Below the pieces are notes generated by a model, which did no database searches, was not told where the DNA came from, and saw only the letters and a program-made list of their open reading frames with translations. Of a stretch of DNA of 64,000 nucleotides, positions 38,327 to 47,410 are shown piece by piece. The stretch spans positions 62,001-126,000 of the forward strand of contig JAPPFL010000009.1 of NCBI GenBank assembly GCA_028823855.1, written 5' to 3'. Made by a program: the position numbers and the translations under genes. Each line of letters starts with the position of its first letter. Positions within the stretch are counted from its first letter, which is position 1. The stretch is from Albidovulum sp. (GTDB lineage: Bacteria > Pseudomonadota > Alphaproteobacteria > Rhodobacterales > Rhodobacteraceae).

Positions 38327-39512
38327 GGAGGGCTTTCCGCGCCCGCCATCCGAAACGAAAATATTCTGCTTTCCCGCCGGACAAGAGAGTCAACCATGCC
38401 CTTGCCGAGTCGGCAATGTCGTCCCGACGCGATGCGGGATGCTCGGATCCGGGAAGGGTTTGCTATCATCGAATTCACTTGATTAACGGGCGGCGCTTCG
38501 AGCCGTATGGCAAATGCGGAAAGACTATGGCATCATTGGATGCAGTCGAAACCGCGGCGATTGGCGTATCGGGGCATTCATGCATAGCATCATTTGCGAG
38601 GCCGCGGTGCTTCGGCTGCGCGGCTGCTCGAACATTTAACGCAAGCGAGGACGAATTCGGAATCGGATTAACCACTTGATTTATTGCTTTTTTTAAGTTC
38701 CATGGCAGGTACGATCCGAAGATCGGTCGCCGCATATCACTATATGACCGGGGCTGAGCATGAACGGCGGCAAGAAAATTGTCAAAATAAATTTTGAATA
38801 GCAAATGGCGGAACTGGAGAGAAAACCGGATTCTGCGATTTAGGCAACTCAATGGCATCGGTTTTCAATTGAAGGGGGCGTTCATTTGATCGCAAATGCA
38901 GTATTGCCAGTCAGGTTCGCAATCGGCAATTGCAGCCGTTTCGGAGCGAAACGGACGAGGGTCTTCTCGACAGCGGCGGGCAAATGGTTTTCGACCAATG
39001 CCGACGCGGCGCTCCCTTGAGCCGGCGCGCGGAACACGGAATGGTTCGGCGATCGCAATTTTGAGACGGCGGGTCAACCGTTCGGTCAAATCCGCCATTT
39101 CCGACCGGGCGAGCATGGACGGCAACGAAGCCGCAATTCAATTCCCGCCTAAAGTTGGGCGTCAAGTCGCCCCATTGGGCGAGCGTCGGCTAGAAACGGA
39201 TTCCAGGTCCTCCGCCCTCAAAGAATCGTCCGCGGCGGCGAGCGGGCTTTCCATTGGCAAGCGGTGCCGCCTCTCGAATATCGGCTAGGGAGTTGCGATG
39301 GACCGGTCCGTCCATGGCTTGATCGATCCGCGGGCGAAGATCGGCATTCGGCAAAACAAATTCAAAAAACAGAATCATGGGCGCGCGATGCTCCGAAAGC
39401 CGGACGTGGCGCGGACTTGTCGAGCAAATATGGGCTGGATGCCCCCGAACGGGAACGAATCCCGGATTCTCTTTGGACGATTTGTAATTTTCGCCGGCAT
39501 TTGGATCCGGGC
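38327..39512. other. 1.2-kb gap upstream of the importer operon
   Basis: It must contain the promoter of the operon starting at 38326; a TTGACT on the minus strand near 38390 is a weak -35 candidate without a well-spaced -10. A 72-codon plus-strand frame at 39298, preceded by GGAG, has no recognisable family and is not called. No mobile-element signature was recognised. Confidence 0.5.
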
Positions 39513-40331
39513 CTAAAGGCTCATGGATTCATTCGGAGACGGCGGTTCGAAGGGGTAGCCGCCCCAGACCGATTGATCGAATTGCACGACGGAGCCGGTC
39601 ATCATTCCAGAATCCTCGGATGCCAAAAACCCGACGGCGCGCGCAACATCCGCCGGGTCAAGAAGTTTTCCGAACGGCAGGCCCGCTCCCGCCGTTTCAA
39701 GCCAGCCGTCGCCGGCGCCGTGATACGTACGCTGAATCCAGTCTTCGCCGTCCGACGCCATCCAGCCGATATTGAGCTGGTTGACCCTGATGCGGTTGCG
39801 GAGAAGCGCGAAGGCGGTATTCCGGGTTAAGGTCGCAAGAGCGCCCTTGGACGTGCAGTACGCCGAGATAAACGGCTGACCGGCAAGCGCCGACACGGAG
39901 CCGATATTGATGATCGATCCTTCGATGCTTTCCCGGATCATGACCTTGACTGCTTCCTGTATCAAGAAATAAGGCCCGCGGACGTTGACGGCCATCATCC
40001 GGTCGAACAGTTCCTGCGACGTGTCGACGATGTTGCCGCGATCGGTTATGGCGGCTGCATTCACGAGAATGTCTACCCGGCCGAACTCCGCATCCGCAGC
40101 CGCAATGACGGATCGGCAGTCCTCCACGCTCGCGAGGTCGGCCTTGACAAATCGAACGGCAATGCCGCTGGAGCTTGCGATCTCTTCGGCCACCGCCTTG
40201 CCTTTTTCGGCGGTTCTACCGCAGGTAACGATTCCTTCGATTCCGGATTCCGCGAATCTCCTCGCCACTGCCGCGCCGAGTCCCTGAGTGCCGCCGGTTA
40301 CAACTGCAATCTTGTTGTCTAGTCGATTCAT
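39513..40331 (-). CDS. Short-chain dehydrogenase/reductase (SDR) of the iol-type operon
   Basis: A 272-residue classical SDR. The cofactor motif AVVTGGTQGLGAAVARRF (TGxxxGxG) is at about 8-25, NAAITDRG follows, and the catalytic Tyr-Lys pair lies in YCTSKGAL. The ATG at 40331 is preferred over 40385 because it begins directly before the Rossmann strand and lies 4 bases after the iolE-like stop. It oxidises or reduces a sugar or polyol with NAD(P). In this operon it could act as an inositol- or inosose-linked dehydrogenase, but a Gfo/Idh/MocA-type iolG is absent from the window. Confidence 0.88.
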   Translation of the reverse strand: MNRLDNKIAVVTGGTQGLGAAVARRFAESGIEGIVTCGRTAEKGKAVAEEIASSSGIAVRFVKADLASVEDCRSVIAAADAEFGRVDILVNAAAITDRGNIVDTSQELFDRMMAVNVRGPYFLIQEAVKVMIRESIEGSIINIGSVSALAGQPFISAYCTSKGALATLTRNTAFALLRNRIRVNQLNIGWMASDGEDWIQRTYHGAGDGWLETAGAGLPFGKLLDPADVARAVGFLASEDSGMMTGSVVQFDQSVWGGYPFEPPSPNESMSL

Positions 40332-40335
40332 AGAT

Positions 40336-41235
40336 TCATTTCTCCACATAGTATCCGGCCGCAGTGACGGCCTGGGACAAGGCATTGTAGCCGATTACCG
40401 CGTATTCCGCGGGCGGCGCGAGCGCCGGGTCCTGTTCCGCTTCGACGACGAACCAGCCCTCGTAACCGGTATCGGCTAGCGCCTGAACGATCTTGCCGTA
40501 ATCTAGCGACCCGTCGCCCGGAACGGTGAAGGCCCCTTTGAGCACGGCATCCAGAAAACTCTCCCGGCTTCGATCCAGAGAATTGACGACTTCGTTCCGA
40601 ATGTCTTTGGCATGAACATGGCATATCCTCGACGCGTGCTTCTCAATCGTTCGGAAAATGTCGCCGCGCGCGAAGGCCAAATGGCCGGGGTCGAGAAGAA
40701 GCCTGACGGCCTCGCCCGTATTGTTCATAAGCGCGTCGATGTCGCTTTCGGTTTCCACAGCTGTCGCCATGTGATGGTGAAACGCTATCGTCATTCCCTC
40801 GTCGGCGCACCATTCGCAAAACTCGGTAAGCTTGCGGCCGTAGGCCTTGAACTGGTCGCTATCCAGCCTCCGCCGGCCTTCTAGGGGCGCGTCGCGGACA
40901 TTCTGTATGGTTCCCGCCGTTTCGCCGTAGACGAGGCAGGGCGAATGGAGGTCCCGAAACAAGGCGAGCTGCGTCGCCGCCTGCTCCTTTTCCGCCTCGA
41001 GATCCTTGTCGAGTACGGTACCGGAATACCAGCCGCCGCAAAGGCGCAGTTTGTGGGCTTCCAGGATCGGACCGAGCTCGGCGGAGGTCTTGGGAAACTT
41101 CCCCCCGGTTTCGACACCGGAGAACCCGGCCCTCCTCGCATCGCCAAGGCACGTTTCCAGAGGCGTCTCGCCTCCGAGTTCGGGAAGGTCGTCGTTCGAC
41201 CAAGCTATCGGCGCAATGCCGAGTATCGCCTTCAT
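40336..41235 (-). CDS. iolE: Myo-inosose-2 dehydratase-like TIM-barrel protein (IolE)
   Basis: A 299-residue TIM barrel of the sugar phosphate isomerase/epimerase superfamily with IolE features: LGIAPIAWSNDDLPELGGET at the N-terminus, LCGGWYSGTV, IAFHHHMATAVETESDI, RLLLDPGHLAFARGD and ICHVHAKDIR. IolE dehydrates 2-keto-myo-inositol to 3D-(3,5/4)-trihydroxycyclohexane-1,2-dione, the substrate of IolD. The gene lies 4 bases after the iolD stop and 4 bases before the SDR, one translationally linked unit. Confidence 0.9.
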   Translation of the reverse strand: MKAILGIAPIAWSNDDLPELGGETPLETCLGDARRAGFSGVETGGKFPKTSAELGPILEAHKLRLCGGWYSGTVLDKDLEAEKEQAATQLALFRDLHSPCLVYGETAGTIQNVRDAPLEGRRRLDSDQFKAYGRKLTEFCEWCADEGMTIAFHHHMATAVETESDIDALMNNTGEAVRLLLDPGHLAFARGDIFRTIEKHASRICHVHAKDIRNEVVNSLDRSRESFLDAVLKGAFTVPGDGSLDYGKIVQALADTGYEGWFVVEAEQDPALAPPAEYAVIGYNALSQAVTAAGYYVEK

Positions 41236-41239
41236 CGCT

Positions 41240-43087
41240 TCAGACTCCTATGCGTTGCTTAGCGCGTATCGCTTCCTGCTCGGCTCTCGCTTCGCGCACT
41301 TCCTCCCGTTCGCTTACTTCCGGCACGCCGAGATCCCAGGCCGCGTCGCCGGGAACCCACGAATACGCATCCGTAACTATGGAAATAACGGTCGTTCTGT
41401 CGGTGGTCTTCGCCCATTCGAACGCAGCCTCGAGATCCGTTATGCTTTCGGCCCGCCTGGAAAGCGCGCCCATCGATTCGGCGTGCTTGGCGAAATCCAC
41501 GGCGAACGGCTCGGCGACGCGGCAGTCCGAAATGAGATTGTTGAAGGATCTGCCGCCCTTGAAGTTCTGAAGCCTGTTGATGATCGCGAAGCCTCCGTTG
41601 TCGCAAACGACGACAATCATCTTGTGCCCCGACAGAACAGACGAATAGATGTCCGAATTCATCATCAGATATGAGCCGTCGCCAACGAGCACGATCGGGG
41701 TGCAGCCGTCATCCAGCGCCATTGCGGCGCCCCAGCCGCCGGCGACTTCGTAGCCCATGCACGAATATCCGAATTCCAAATCGAAAGTATGCGGCGACTT
41801 TACTCTCCAGCCCTTCGTGGTTTCGCCGGGCAGCCCCCCGGCAGCGGTAATCATCAAGTCGCCGTCTCCAGCCAGCCGGTTGATCGCTCCGACGACCTGG
41901 GCGTAGGTCGGGACAGGGGCGTTCGTAGGCTTCTGGCTATCGTCGAGGATTTTATTCCAGGCCGCGAATTCCGATTTTCCTTTCTCCGTCCACGCCGCGT
42001 CCGCCGTCCAGCCGCCCAGCGCGGCATCGAGTTCGCTTACGGATTCTAGAGCGTCGCCGACAACCGGCAGCGAAAAATGCTTGTGCGCGTCCCAGCGAGC
42101 GGCGTTGACGCAAATGAAATCGGCATCTCTTGCGAAGGCGGTCCATGAACCGGTGGTGAAATCCTGGAGCCTTGTCCCGATCGCCAGAACGACATCGGCT
42201 TGCGCCGCCAGGGCATTTGCCGACGTCGATCCAACGACGCCAATCGGACCGACATGGGCCGGATGGTCGTGAGCGACCGATCCCTTTCCGGCAATCGTTT
42301 CGGCGAGCGGCATTCCCCGCTTCTCCGCAAAGGCGGAGACTCTCTCTTCCGCCAGAGAATAGCGAACGCCGCCTCCCGAAATAATTAGCGGACGCTTTGA
42401 CCGAGCGAGTCGTTCGGCCGCTTCGGCGACGCTCTTAAGGTCGGGCCGAGGACGGGGCACTCTGTGGATTCTCGGCTCGAAGAAAGCGGCCGGATAGTCG
42501 TAGGCGATTTCCTGCGTATCCTGGCATAGCCCGATAAACGCCGGGCCGCATTCGGCGGGGTCGAGCATTACGGCGACGGCCTGCGGAAGAGACGAGATTA
42601 TCTGCTCGGGATGCGCGATCCTTTCCCAGTAGCGCGAAACCGCCCTGAACGCATCGTTTACCGATGTCGACGGCGCGCCAAAATGCTCGACCTGCTGCAG
42701 CACCGGGTCGGGTCGGCGATTGGCGAAAACGTCGCCTGAAAGTATGAGAATCGGCAATCTGTTCGAGTGCGCTACGGCCGCGGCGGTTACCATGTTGGTC
42801 GCGCCGGGTCCGATGGAGCTCGTAGCTACCATGATCTGGCGCCTTCTCTTGGCCTTTGCGAAAGCAATCGCCGCCAGGGACATGGATTGCTCGTTTTGGC
42901 CTCGCCAAGTCGGCAGCTGGTCCTGAACCGCTTCGAGCGCCTCCGCAAGGCACGTTACGTTTCCGTGGCCGAATATGCCGAATACTCCAGCGAACAGAGG
43001 CACCTGCTGCGAATCGATAATCGTATGCTGGTTGCACAGATACTTGACCAGGGCCTGCGCCATGGTTAGCCGGACAGTCTCATTCAT
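41240..43087 (-). CDS. iolD: 3D-(3,5/4)-trihydroxycyclohexane-1,2-dione acylhydrolase (IolD)
   Basis: A 615-residue ThDP-dependent enzyme. It has an N-terminal pyrimidine-binding domain (GVFGIFGHGNVTCLAEAL), a central domain and a C-terminal pyrophosphate-binding domain with the ThDP motif GDGSYLMMNSDIYSSV. The ATG at 43087 follows GGGAG at 6-base spacing and gives MNETVRLTMAQALVKYL, the normal IolD start, so the longer frame to 43126 is not used. It hydrolytically opens the cyclohexane ring in inositol catabolism. First gene of the iolD-iolE-SDR operon, with a promoter probably in the 292 bases shared with the divergent aldolase. Confidence 0.95.
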   Translation of the reverse strand: MNETVRLTMAQALVKYLCNQHTIIDSQQVPLFAGVFGIFGHGNVTCLAEALEAVQDQLPTWRGQNEQSMSLAAIAFAKAKRRRQIMVATSSIGPGATNMVTAAAVAHSNRLPILILSGDVFANRRPDPVLQQVEHFGAPSTSVNDAFRAVSRYWERIAHPEQIISSLPQAVAVMLDPAECGPAFIGLCQDTQEIAYDYPAAFFEPRIHRVPRPRPDLKSVAEAAERLARSKRPLIISGGGVRYSLAEERVSAFAEKRGMPLAETIAGKGSVAHDHPAHVGPIGVVGSTSANALAAQADVVLAIGTRLQDFTTGSWTAFARDADFICVNAARWDAHKHFSLPVVGDALESVSELDAALGGWTADAAWTEKGKSEFAAWNKILDDSQKPTNAPVPTYAQVVGAINRLAGDGDLMITAAGGLPGETTKGWRVKSPHTFDLEFGYSCMGYEVAGGWGAAMALDDGCTPIVLVGDGSYLMMNSDIYSSVLSGHKMIVVVCDNGGFAIINRLQNFKGGRSFNNLISDCRVAEPFAVDFAKHAESMGALSRRAESITDLEAAFEWAKTTDRTTVISIVTDAYSWVPGDAAWDLGVPEVSEREEVREARAEQEAIRAKQRIGV

Positions 43088-43379
43088 ATCGCACTCCCGC
43101 AATTTAGAAAGCCGTATTGCCGCCATCGAGCGGATTGTTTAATGCGGCGCGTTGAAACTCGCAATGGCGGAAGTCCAGAAGGAGTGCTATTCGTTTGGTC
43201 CGCATTGTGCCGGAATCGAAATTGCGGCAATCCAGTTGCGGGGCGTTGCCGTTCCTTCGCAAAATCGCGCTAGCCGACGAAGGCGCGCAATGCGACGGGA
43301 ATTCGTACGGGTGCGCTGGGGCATATTTGACGACGCCGGACTACAGGTTGCAGGCGACTACGGGAGAAAACGAGGGATC

Positions 43380-44195
43380 ATGATACCCAACAAATTGAAA
43401 ATACTGTGGGGCGAGGGCCGTCCCGTCATCAACGGATGGCTTTCGATTCCATGCGGGTTCTCTGCGGAGGTGATGGCGGAGCAAGGCTACGACAGCCTGA
43501 CGGTTGATACTCAGCACGGAGTCATTGACTATCCCGACGCCGTCGCAATGCTTCAGGCCATGCGATCCAGCGGTGTTGTTCCGCTCGCCCGCGTGCCATG
43601 GCTCGAACCGGGCGCGATTATGAAAGCTCTCGACGCGGGAGCGTACGGCGTGGTCTGCCCGATGATCAACAATAGGAAGCAGGCCGAAGAACTTGTGAGC
43701 TCTTGCCGATATCCTCCGCTCGGAATGCGAAGCTTCGGCCCCACTCGCGCGAATATTTCCGCCGGGCCGGGATACGCGTCTAGCGCCAACGACGAGATCA
43801 TTTGCCTGGCAATGGTCGAGACGGCGGAAGCGATCGCGAACATCGAAGAAATCGTTTCGACGCCGGGACTCGACGCTATCTATGTAGGTCCGGCGGACCT
43901 GACGCTCGGCATCGCGAACGGCCGCATCCCGCCGGGCTTCGATTCCGAAAACGAGGAAGTAGTGTCCGCGATCAAAATGATTTTGGATGCCGCAAAGAGC
44001 GCGGGAATTAGGGCGGGCCTTCATTGCGGGTCTCCCGAATACGCGGCAATGGCCGTCGGATGGGGATTCGACCTGGTAACGATATTGAACGACGCCCGCA
44101 TTTTGGCGGCAGGAGCAAAGCAAAGCGTTGTCAAGTTTCGCGAATTGCTAGGCGAAGAGCCGGGTGCGGCCGTCGAAAGAAGTTCAAGCTACTAG
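43380..44195 (+). CDS. HpcH/HpaI-family 2-keto-3-deoxy sugar acid aldolase
   Basis: A 271-residue class II aldolase of the HpcH/HpaI family. The catalytic His is in DTQHGVIDY, the metal-ligand Glu in MVETAEAIANIEEIV, and Asp in YVGPADLTLGI. It cleaves 2-keto-3-deoxy acids to pyruvate or a related keto acid and an aldehyde. The frame is open from 43152, but the ATG at 43380 follows GAGGG and begins the family N-terminus. It is divergent from iolD and 18 bases upstream of hprK. A role with the inositol genes is possible but not shown. Confidence 0.9.
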   Translation: MIPNKLKILWGEGRPVINGWLSIPCGFSAEVMAEQGYDSLTVDTQHGVIDYPDAVAMLQAMRSSGVVPLARVPWLEPGAIMKALDAGAYGVVCPMINNRKQAEELVSSCRYPPLGMRSFGPTRANISAGPGYASSANDEIICLAMVETAEAIANIEEIVSTPGLDAIYVGPADLTLGIANGRIPPGFDSENEEVVSAIKMILDAAKSAGIRAGLHCGSPEYAAMAVGWGFDLVTILNDARILAAGAKQSVVKFRELLGEEPGAAVERSSSY

Positions 44196-44213
44196 TCGCT
44201 CGCCGCGGCACGG

Positions 44214-44672
44214 ATGGCGAAAATTCGCGGCGCGCCACCCTCGAACGGCGCAGGCGCCGAGACGGTAGTACATGCGAGTGCGGTTTCATGGAAATCTCGC
44301 GCGGCGCTTCTGCTCGGCCGTTCAGGTTCGGGAAAATCCCGCCATGCTCTCGAGATGATGGCCATGGGCGCCGGCCTTGTCGCCGACGACCGCACGCGCC
44401 TCAGGCGCCGCGGCAATTTCGTTTTCGCTTCGGCGCCCGAATCGATCCTCGGCAAGATCGAGGCGCGAGGCGTGGGAATCCTCCGAGCGGATTACGCCGG
44501 GGAAGCGAAAGTCGTGGTCGCGGTGGACCTCGATACCGAAGAGTTGGAAAGGCTTCCGCCGAGAAGAAGCTTTCGGCTGCTTTCGGTGGAAATCGACCTG
44601 GTGCTCGGAGCGAAAATGGAATCGCTCGCCGCCAAAGTCATCCAGCATTTGAAGCGCGGACAAGCGGAGTGA
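44214..44672 (+). CDS. hprK: HPr kinase/phosphorylase, short alphaproteobacterial form
   Basis: A 152-residue protein containing only the kinase core of HprK. P-loop LLLGRSGSGKSRHAL at about 32-46, LVADDRTRL, and the IEARGVGIL segment that matches the HprK signature region. The N-terminal domain of Firmicute HprK is absent, as is normal in alphaproteobacteria. It phosphorylates and dephosphorylates the regulatory Ser of HPr, linking carbon status to PTS signalling. EIIA and HPr genes follow. The chvI/chvG genes and rapZ, which often accompany this cluster in rhizobia, are not next to it. Confidence 0.92.
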   Translation: MAKIRGAPPSNGAGAETVVHASAVSWKSRAALLLGRSGSGKSRHALEMMAMGAGLVADDRTRLRRRGNFVFASAPESILGKIEARGVGILRADYAGEAKVVVAVDLDTEELERLPPRRSFRLLSVEIDLVLGAKMESLAAKVIQHLKRGQAE

Positions 44673-44825
44673 CGGAGATTGAGAGCAAATTTCAGGAAAA
44701 GTCGTTCAAAAAAAATTTGTTATAGCGCAAAGGCTCTTGCGTCCGAAACTCTCTCGGTGTCTATGGCGGGCAGCGGAAGCAAAGCGAGATCGCAGCTTGC
44801 CCAAGTTGCGACACGGGGCGATGCA

Positions 44826-45215
44826 TTGATTGGAATTGTAATAGTTGCGAACCGGGGCATTGCAAAGGAGTTCCTCAATTCCATTGAGGATGTATTCGGC
44901 AAACAGGACGGCGTCCGCGCTATAACATTCGACGGCGCCGAAGATCGAAAATCCAAGGGCAGGGAAATCTGCAGCGCCGTCGATGCGGTGGATTCCGGAA
45001 GCGGCGTTATCGTAGTGACCGATTTGTTCGGCAGCTCCCCCGCCAATCTTTGCCTGACCGCCTGCTGCGCGGAAAACCGGATTATGCTTTCGGGAGCCAA
45101 TGTGCCGATGCTGATTTCGCTGATCAGGAACCGCAGGAAAAGTATCGCCTTCGCGTCTTCCCAGGCCGTGCAGGCCGGCAGGAAGTACATGGTCTGCATG
45201 AATGATTTCGGCTAG
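44826..45215 (+). CDS. PTS EIIA (mannose-type) lacking the phosphorylatable histidine
   Basis: A 129-residue protein of the PTS EIIA-Man fold: VVTDLFGSSPANL and LSGANVPMLISLI match the DMFGGTPSNL and GVNLPMLIKL segments of alphaproteobacterial EIIA. Counting from the TTG at 44826, which reproduces the standard M-I-G-hydrophobic start, residue 9 is Asn (codon AAC in VANRGIAKEF). Family members have the phospho-acceptor His there (VTHG). An in-frame ATG at 44763 would add 21 residues. The protein therefore probably cannot accept phosphate from HPr and may act as a fixed-state regulator. It is 5 bases upstream of ptsH. Confidence 0.85.
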   Translation: MIGIVIVANRGIAKEFLNSIEDVFGKQDGVRAITFDGAEDRKSKGREICSAVDAVDSGSGVIVVTDLFGSSPANLCLTACCAENRIMLSGANVPMLISLIRNRRKSIAFASSQAVQAGRKYMVCMNDFG

Positions 45216-45220
45216 AATTA

Positions 45221-45493
45221 ATGAAAATCCACCGCAGTTTCAGAATCGTCAACGAAAAAGGGCTGCACGCCCGCGCCGCCGCCAAGTTCGTCGAAGTCGC
45301 GGAGCGTTTCGAAGCCAATGCCGAGGTTTCGAAGGACGGCTCCACGGCGGGGGCGGACTCCATCATGGGGCTTCTCATGCTCGTGGCAGCCAAGGGCACG
45401 ATCATAGATGTCGAAGCGGAAGGCTCCGATGCCGAGGACCTGTGCGATGCGCTGTCCGAGCTTATCGCCAGTAAATTCTACGAAGAGTTGTAG
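45221..45493 (+). CDS. ptsH: Phosphocarrier protein HPr
   Basis: A 90-residue HPr. The active-site His is His16 in KGLHARAAAKFV and the regulatory serine is Ser47 in GADSIMGLLML, so both phosphorylation sites are intact. It accepts phosphate from enzyme I (not in the window) and, at Ser, from HprK encoded two genes upstream. With no sugar-specific EIIB/EIIC genes nearby it is likely part of a regulatory rather than transporting PTS. Confidence 0.95.
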   Translation: MKIHRSFRIVNEKGLHARAAAKFVEVAERFEANAEVSKDGSTAGADSIMGLLMLVAAKGTIIDVEAEGSDAEDLCDALSELIASKFYEEL

Positions 45494-45504
45494 CCGGCCG
45501 GGCG

Positions 45505-45524
45505 AAAAAAAAACCGGCGCCGGG
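45505..45524 (-). terminator. Possible terminator of the hbd-side transcript
   Basis: Read on the minus strand, a GC-rich self-complementary segment (CCGGCGCCGG) is followed by nine Ts, 41 bases past the end of the 3-hydroxybutyryl-CoA dehydrogenase gene. The T-run is clear but the hairpin is weak in its simplest form. Confidence 0.35.
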
Positions 45525-45564
45525 CGATTCCAATCGGCTTTCGCGTTGCTCGGAAGCCGGTCGG

Positions 45565-46440
45565 CTAGCGCGTAGGAAACGGCGTTTCGCCGCTGTAGTC
45601 GTAGAATCCGCGATTGGTCCGCCGACCCAGCCATCCGGCTTCGACGTATTTGGCGAGCAAGGGGCACGGCCTGTATTTCGTGTCCGCCAGACCGTCGTGC
45701 AGCGCGTTCATGATCGAAAGGCAGGCATCCAGTCCGATGAAATCGGCAAGCTGGAACGGTCCCATGGGATGGTTGGCGCCCATCCGCATCGAATTGTCGA
45801 TCGACTCTACGGTTCCGACCCCTTCGTAGAGCGCATAGATCGCTTCGTTAATCATGGGCATGAGGATGCGATTGACGGTGAATCCCGGGAAATCCGCCGA
45901 CGAGGCGGGAGTCTTGCCGATATTTTTCGTAACGCCGACTAGGGCCGCATAGGTTTCTTCCGAAGTCGCTATGCCGCGGACGAGTTCAACCAGTTCCATT
46001 ACAGGAACGGGATTCATGAAATGAAATCCCATGAACTTCTCCGGCCTGTCCGTTCGCGAGGCCAGCCGCGTGATCGAAATCGACGAGGTATTGGACGTCA
46101 GGATCGTGCGCGGGCGAAGATGCGGCAGCAATTCCGCGAAAATCGCGGACTTTACGGATTCGGATTCGAATGCAGCTTCGACAACGAGGTCGGCATCGGC
46201 GGTTTCGGCGAGGGAGGCTACGACCTTGATCCTCGCCAGGGCTTCGGATCTTTTGCCCTTCGCGATTTTGCCGCGTTCGATCTGGCGGTCGATGTTGGCT
46301 CCTATCAGAGCCAGCGCGTTGCCGGCCGCTTCCTCGTCCGAGTCGTATAGCAGGACGTCGTAGCCCGAAAGCGCGAACACATGGGCTATTCCGTTTCCCA
46401 TCTCCCCGGCGCCGACGATGCCAATACGCTTGATGTCCAT
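45565..46440 (-). CDS. 3-hydroxybutyryl-CoA dehydrogenase
   Basis: A 291-residue 3-hydroxyacyl-CoA dehydrogenase without an enoyl-CoA hydratase domain. NAD-binding motif RIGIVGAGEMGNGIAHVF at about 5-22, GFHFMNPVPVMELVELV containing the catalytic His, and the C-terminal dimer domain (HPMGPFQLADFIGLD). It interconverts acetoacetyl-CoA and 3-hydroxybutyryl-CoA in butyrate, PHB or ethylmalonyl-CoA metabolism. It follows etfA by 43 bases in the conserved etfB-etfA-hbd order seen in many alphaproteobacteria. Confidence 0.93.
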   Translation of the reverse strand: MDIKRIGIVGAGEMGNGIAHVFALSGYDVLLYDSDEEAAGNALALIGANIDRQIERGKIAKGKRSEALARIKVVASLAETADADLVVEAAFESESVKSAIFAELLPHLRPRTILTSNTSSISITRLASRTDRPEKFMGFHFMNPVPVMELVELVRGIATSEETYAALVGVTKNIGKTPASSADFPGFTVNRILMPMINEAIYALYEGVGTVESIDNSMRMGANHPMGPFQLADFIGLDACLSIMNALHDGLADTKYRPCPLLAKYVEAGWLGRRTNRGFYDYSGETPFPTR

Positions 46441-46483
46441 GCTTGCCTCCGAGGCGGGAGCCGCAGCCGCCCGCCGATTCCCG

Positions 46484-47410
46484 TCAAAGCTTTCCGATCA
46501 TTTCCGGTACAGCCGTAAACAAGTCCGAAACGAGGCCGTAATCCGCGACCTGGAAAATCGGAGCCTCTTCGTCCTTGTTGATCGCGACGATGACTTTCGA
46601 GTCCTTCATGCCGGCCAAATGCTGGATCGCGCCCGAGATTCCGACCGCGATGTACAGTTCGGGCGCCACGACCTTGCCCGTCTGGCCGACTTGCCAATCG
46701 TTGGGCGCGTAGCCGGAATCGACCGCCGCCCTCGACGCGCCGATCGCCGCGCCTAGCTTGTCCGCCAGCTGCGAAATCAATTCGAAGTCGTCCGCCGAAC
46801 CGACGCCTCTTCCGCCCGATACGACGATTCCAGCCGAGGTCAGCTCCGGCCTGTCGCTGGAAGCCACCTTGTCTTCGACCCATTTGCTGCCGCCCGCATC
46901 GGAGGACGGGTCGATCCGTTCGACGCTCGCCGACCCGCCGGCTCCGGCGGCCGAGTACGCGGCGGTGCGGATAGTGATGAATTTCTTCGCGTCGGCGGAT
47001 TTGACGGTCTGAATCGCGTTGCCCGCGTAAATCGGCCGTTCGAACGTATCGCGATCGATCACGGCCGTTATGTCCGAGATGACCATCGCGTCCAACAGCG
47101 CCGCCGCTCTCGGCAGGATGTTCTGCGCCGAAGTCGATGCGGGCCCGACGATATGCTCGTAGTCGCACGCAAGCCTGACGATCAAATCGGCCGCCGGCTC
47201 CGCCAATCCGTGTCCGAACTCCGGCGAGTCGGCGAGCAGAACTTTGGAGACTCCTTCAAGGCCGGCGGCATCCGAAGCCGCGCCCTCGCAGCCTTCGCCC
47301 GCGCAAAGAATTGTGACTTCGCCGAGATCGCGGGCCGCGGCAAGGGTTTTGGCCGTAAGGTCCGCGGCTAGCTGCGAGCCGTTGATTTCGGCCAGAAGTA
47401 GGACCGCCAT
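46484..47410 (-). CDS. etfA: Electron transfer flavoprotein alpha subunit
   Basis: A 308-residue protein: N-terminal ETF alpha/beta domain and C-terminal FAD-binding domain with [36 protein letters not shown] and [17 protein letters not shown], the standard FAD signature. With EtfB it carries electrons from acyl-CoA dehydrogenases, such as the Mcd-like enzyme at 7693, to ETF-quinone oxidoreductase. Its start shares one base with the etfB stop. Confidence 0.96.
   Translation of the reverse strand: MAVLLLAEINGSQLAADLTAKTLAAARDLGEVTILCAGEGCEGAASDAAGLEGVSKVLLADSPEFGHGLAEPAADLIVRLACDYEHIVGPASTSAQNILPRAAALLDAMVISDITAVIDRDTFERPIYAGNAIQTVKSADAKKFITIRTAAYSAAGAGGSASVERIDPSSDAGGSKWVEDKVASSDRPELTSAGIVVSGGRGVGSADDFELISQLADKLGAAIGASRAAVDSGYAPNDWQVGQTGKVVAPELYIAVGISGAIQHLAGMKDSKVIVAINKDEEAPIFQVADYGLVSDLFTAVPEMIGKL

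Noticed and set aside
39298-39516. 72-codon plus-strand frame preceded by GGAG
   Set aside because: The translation has no family features and lies partly over the end of the SDR gene; the ribosome-binding site alone is not enough.
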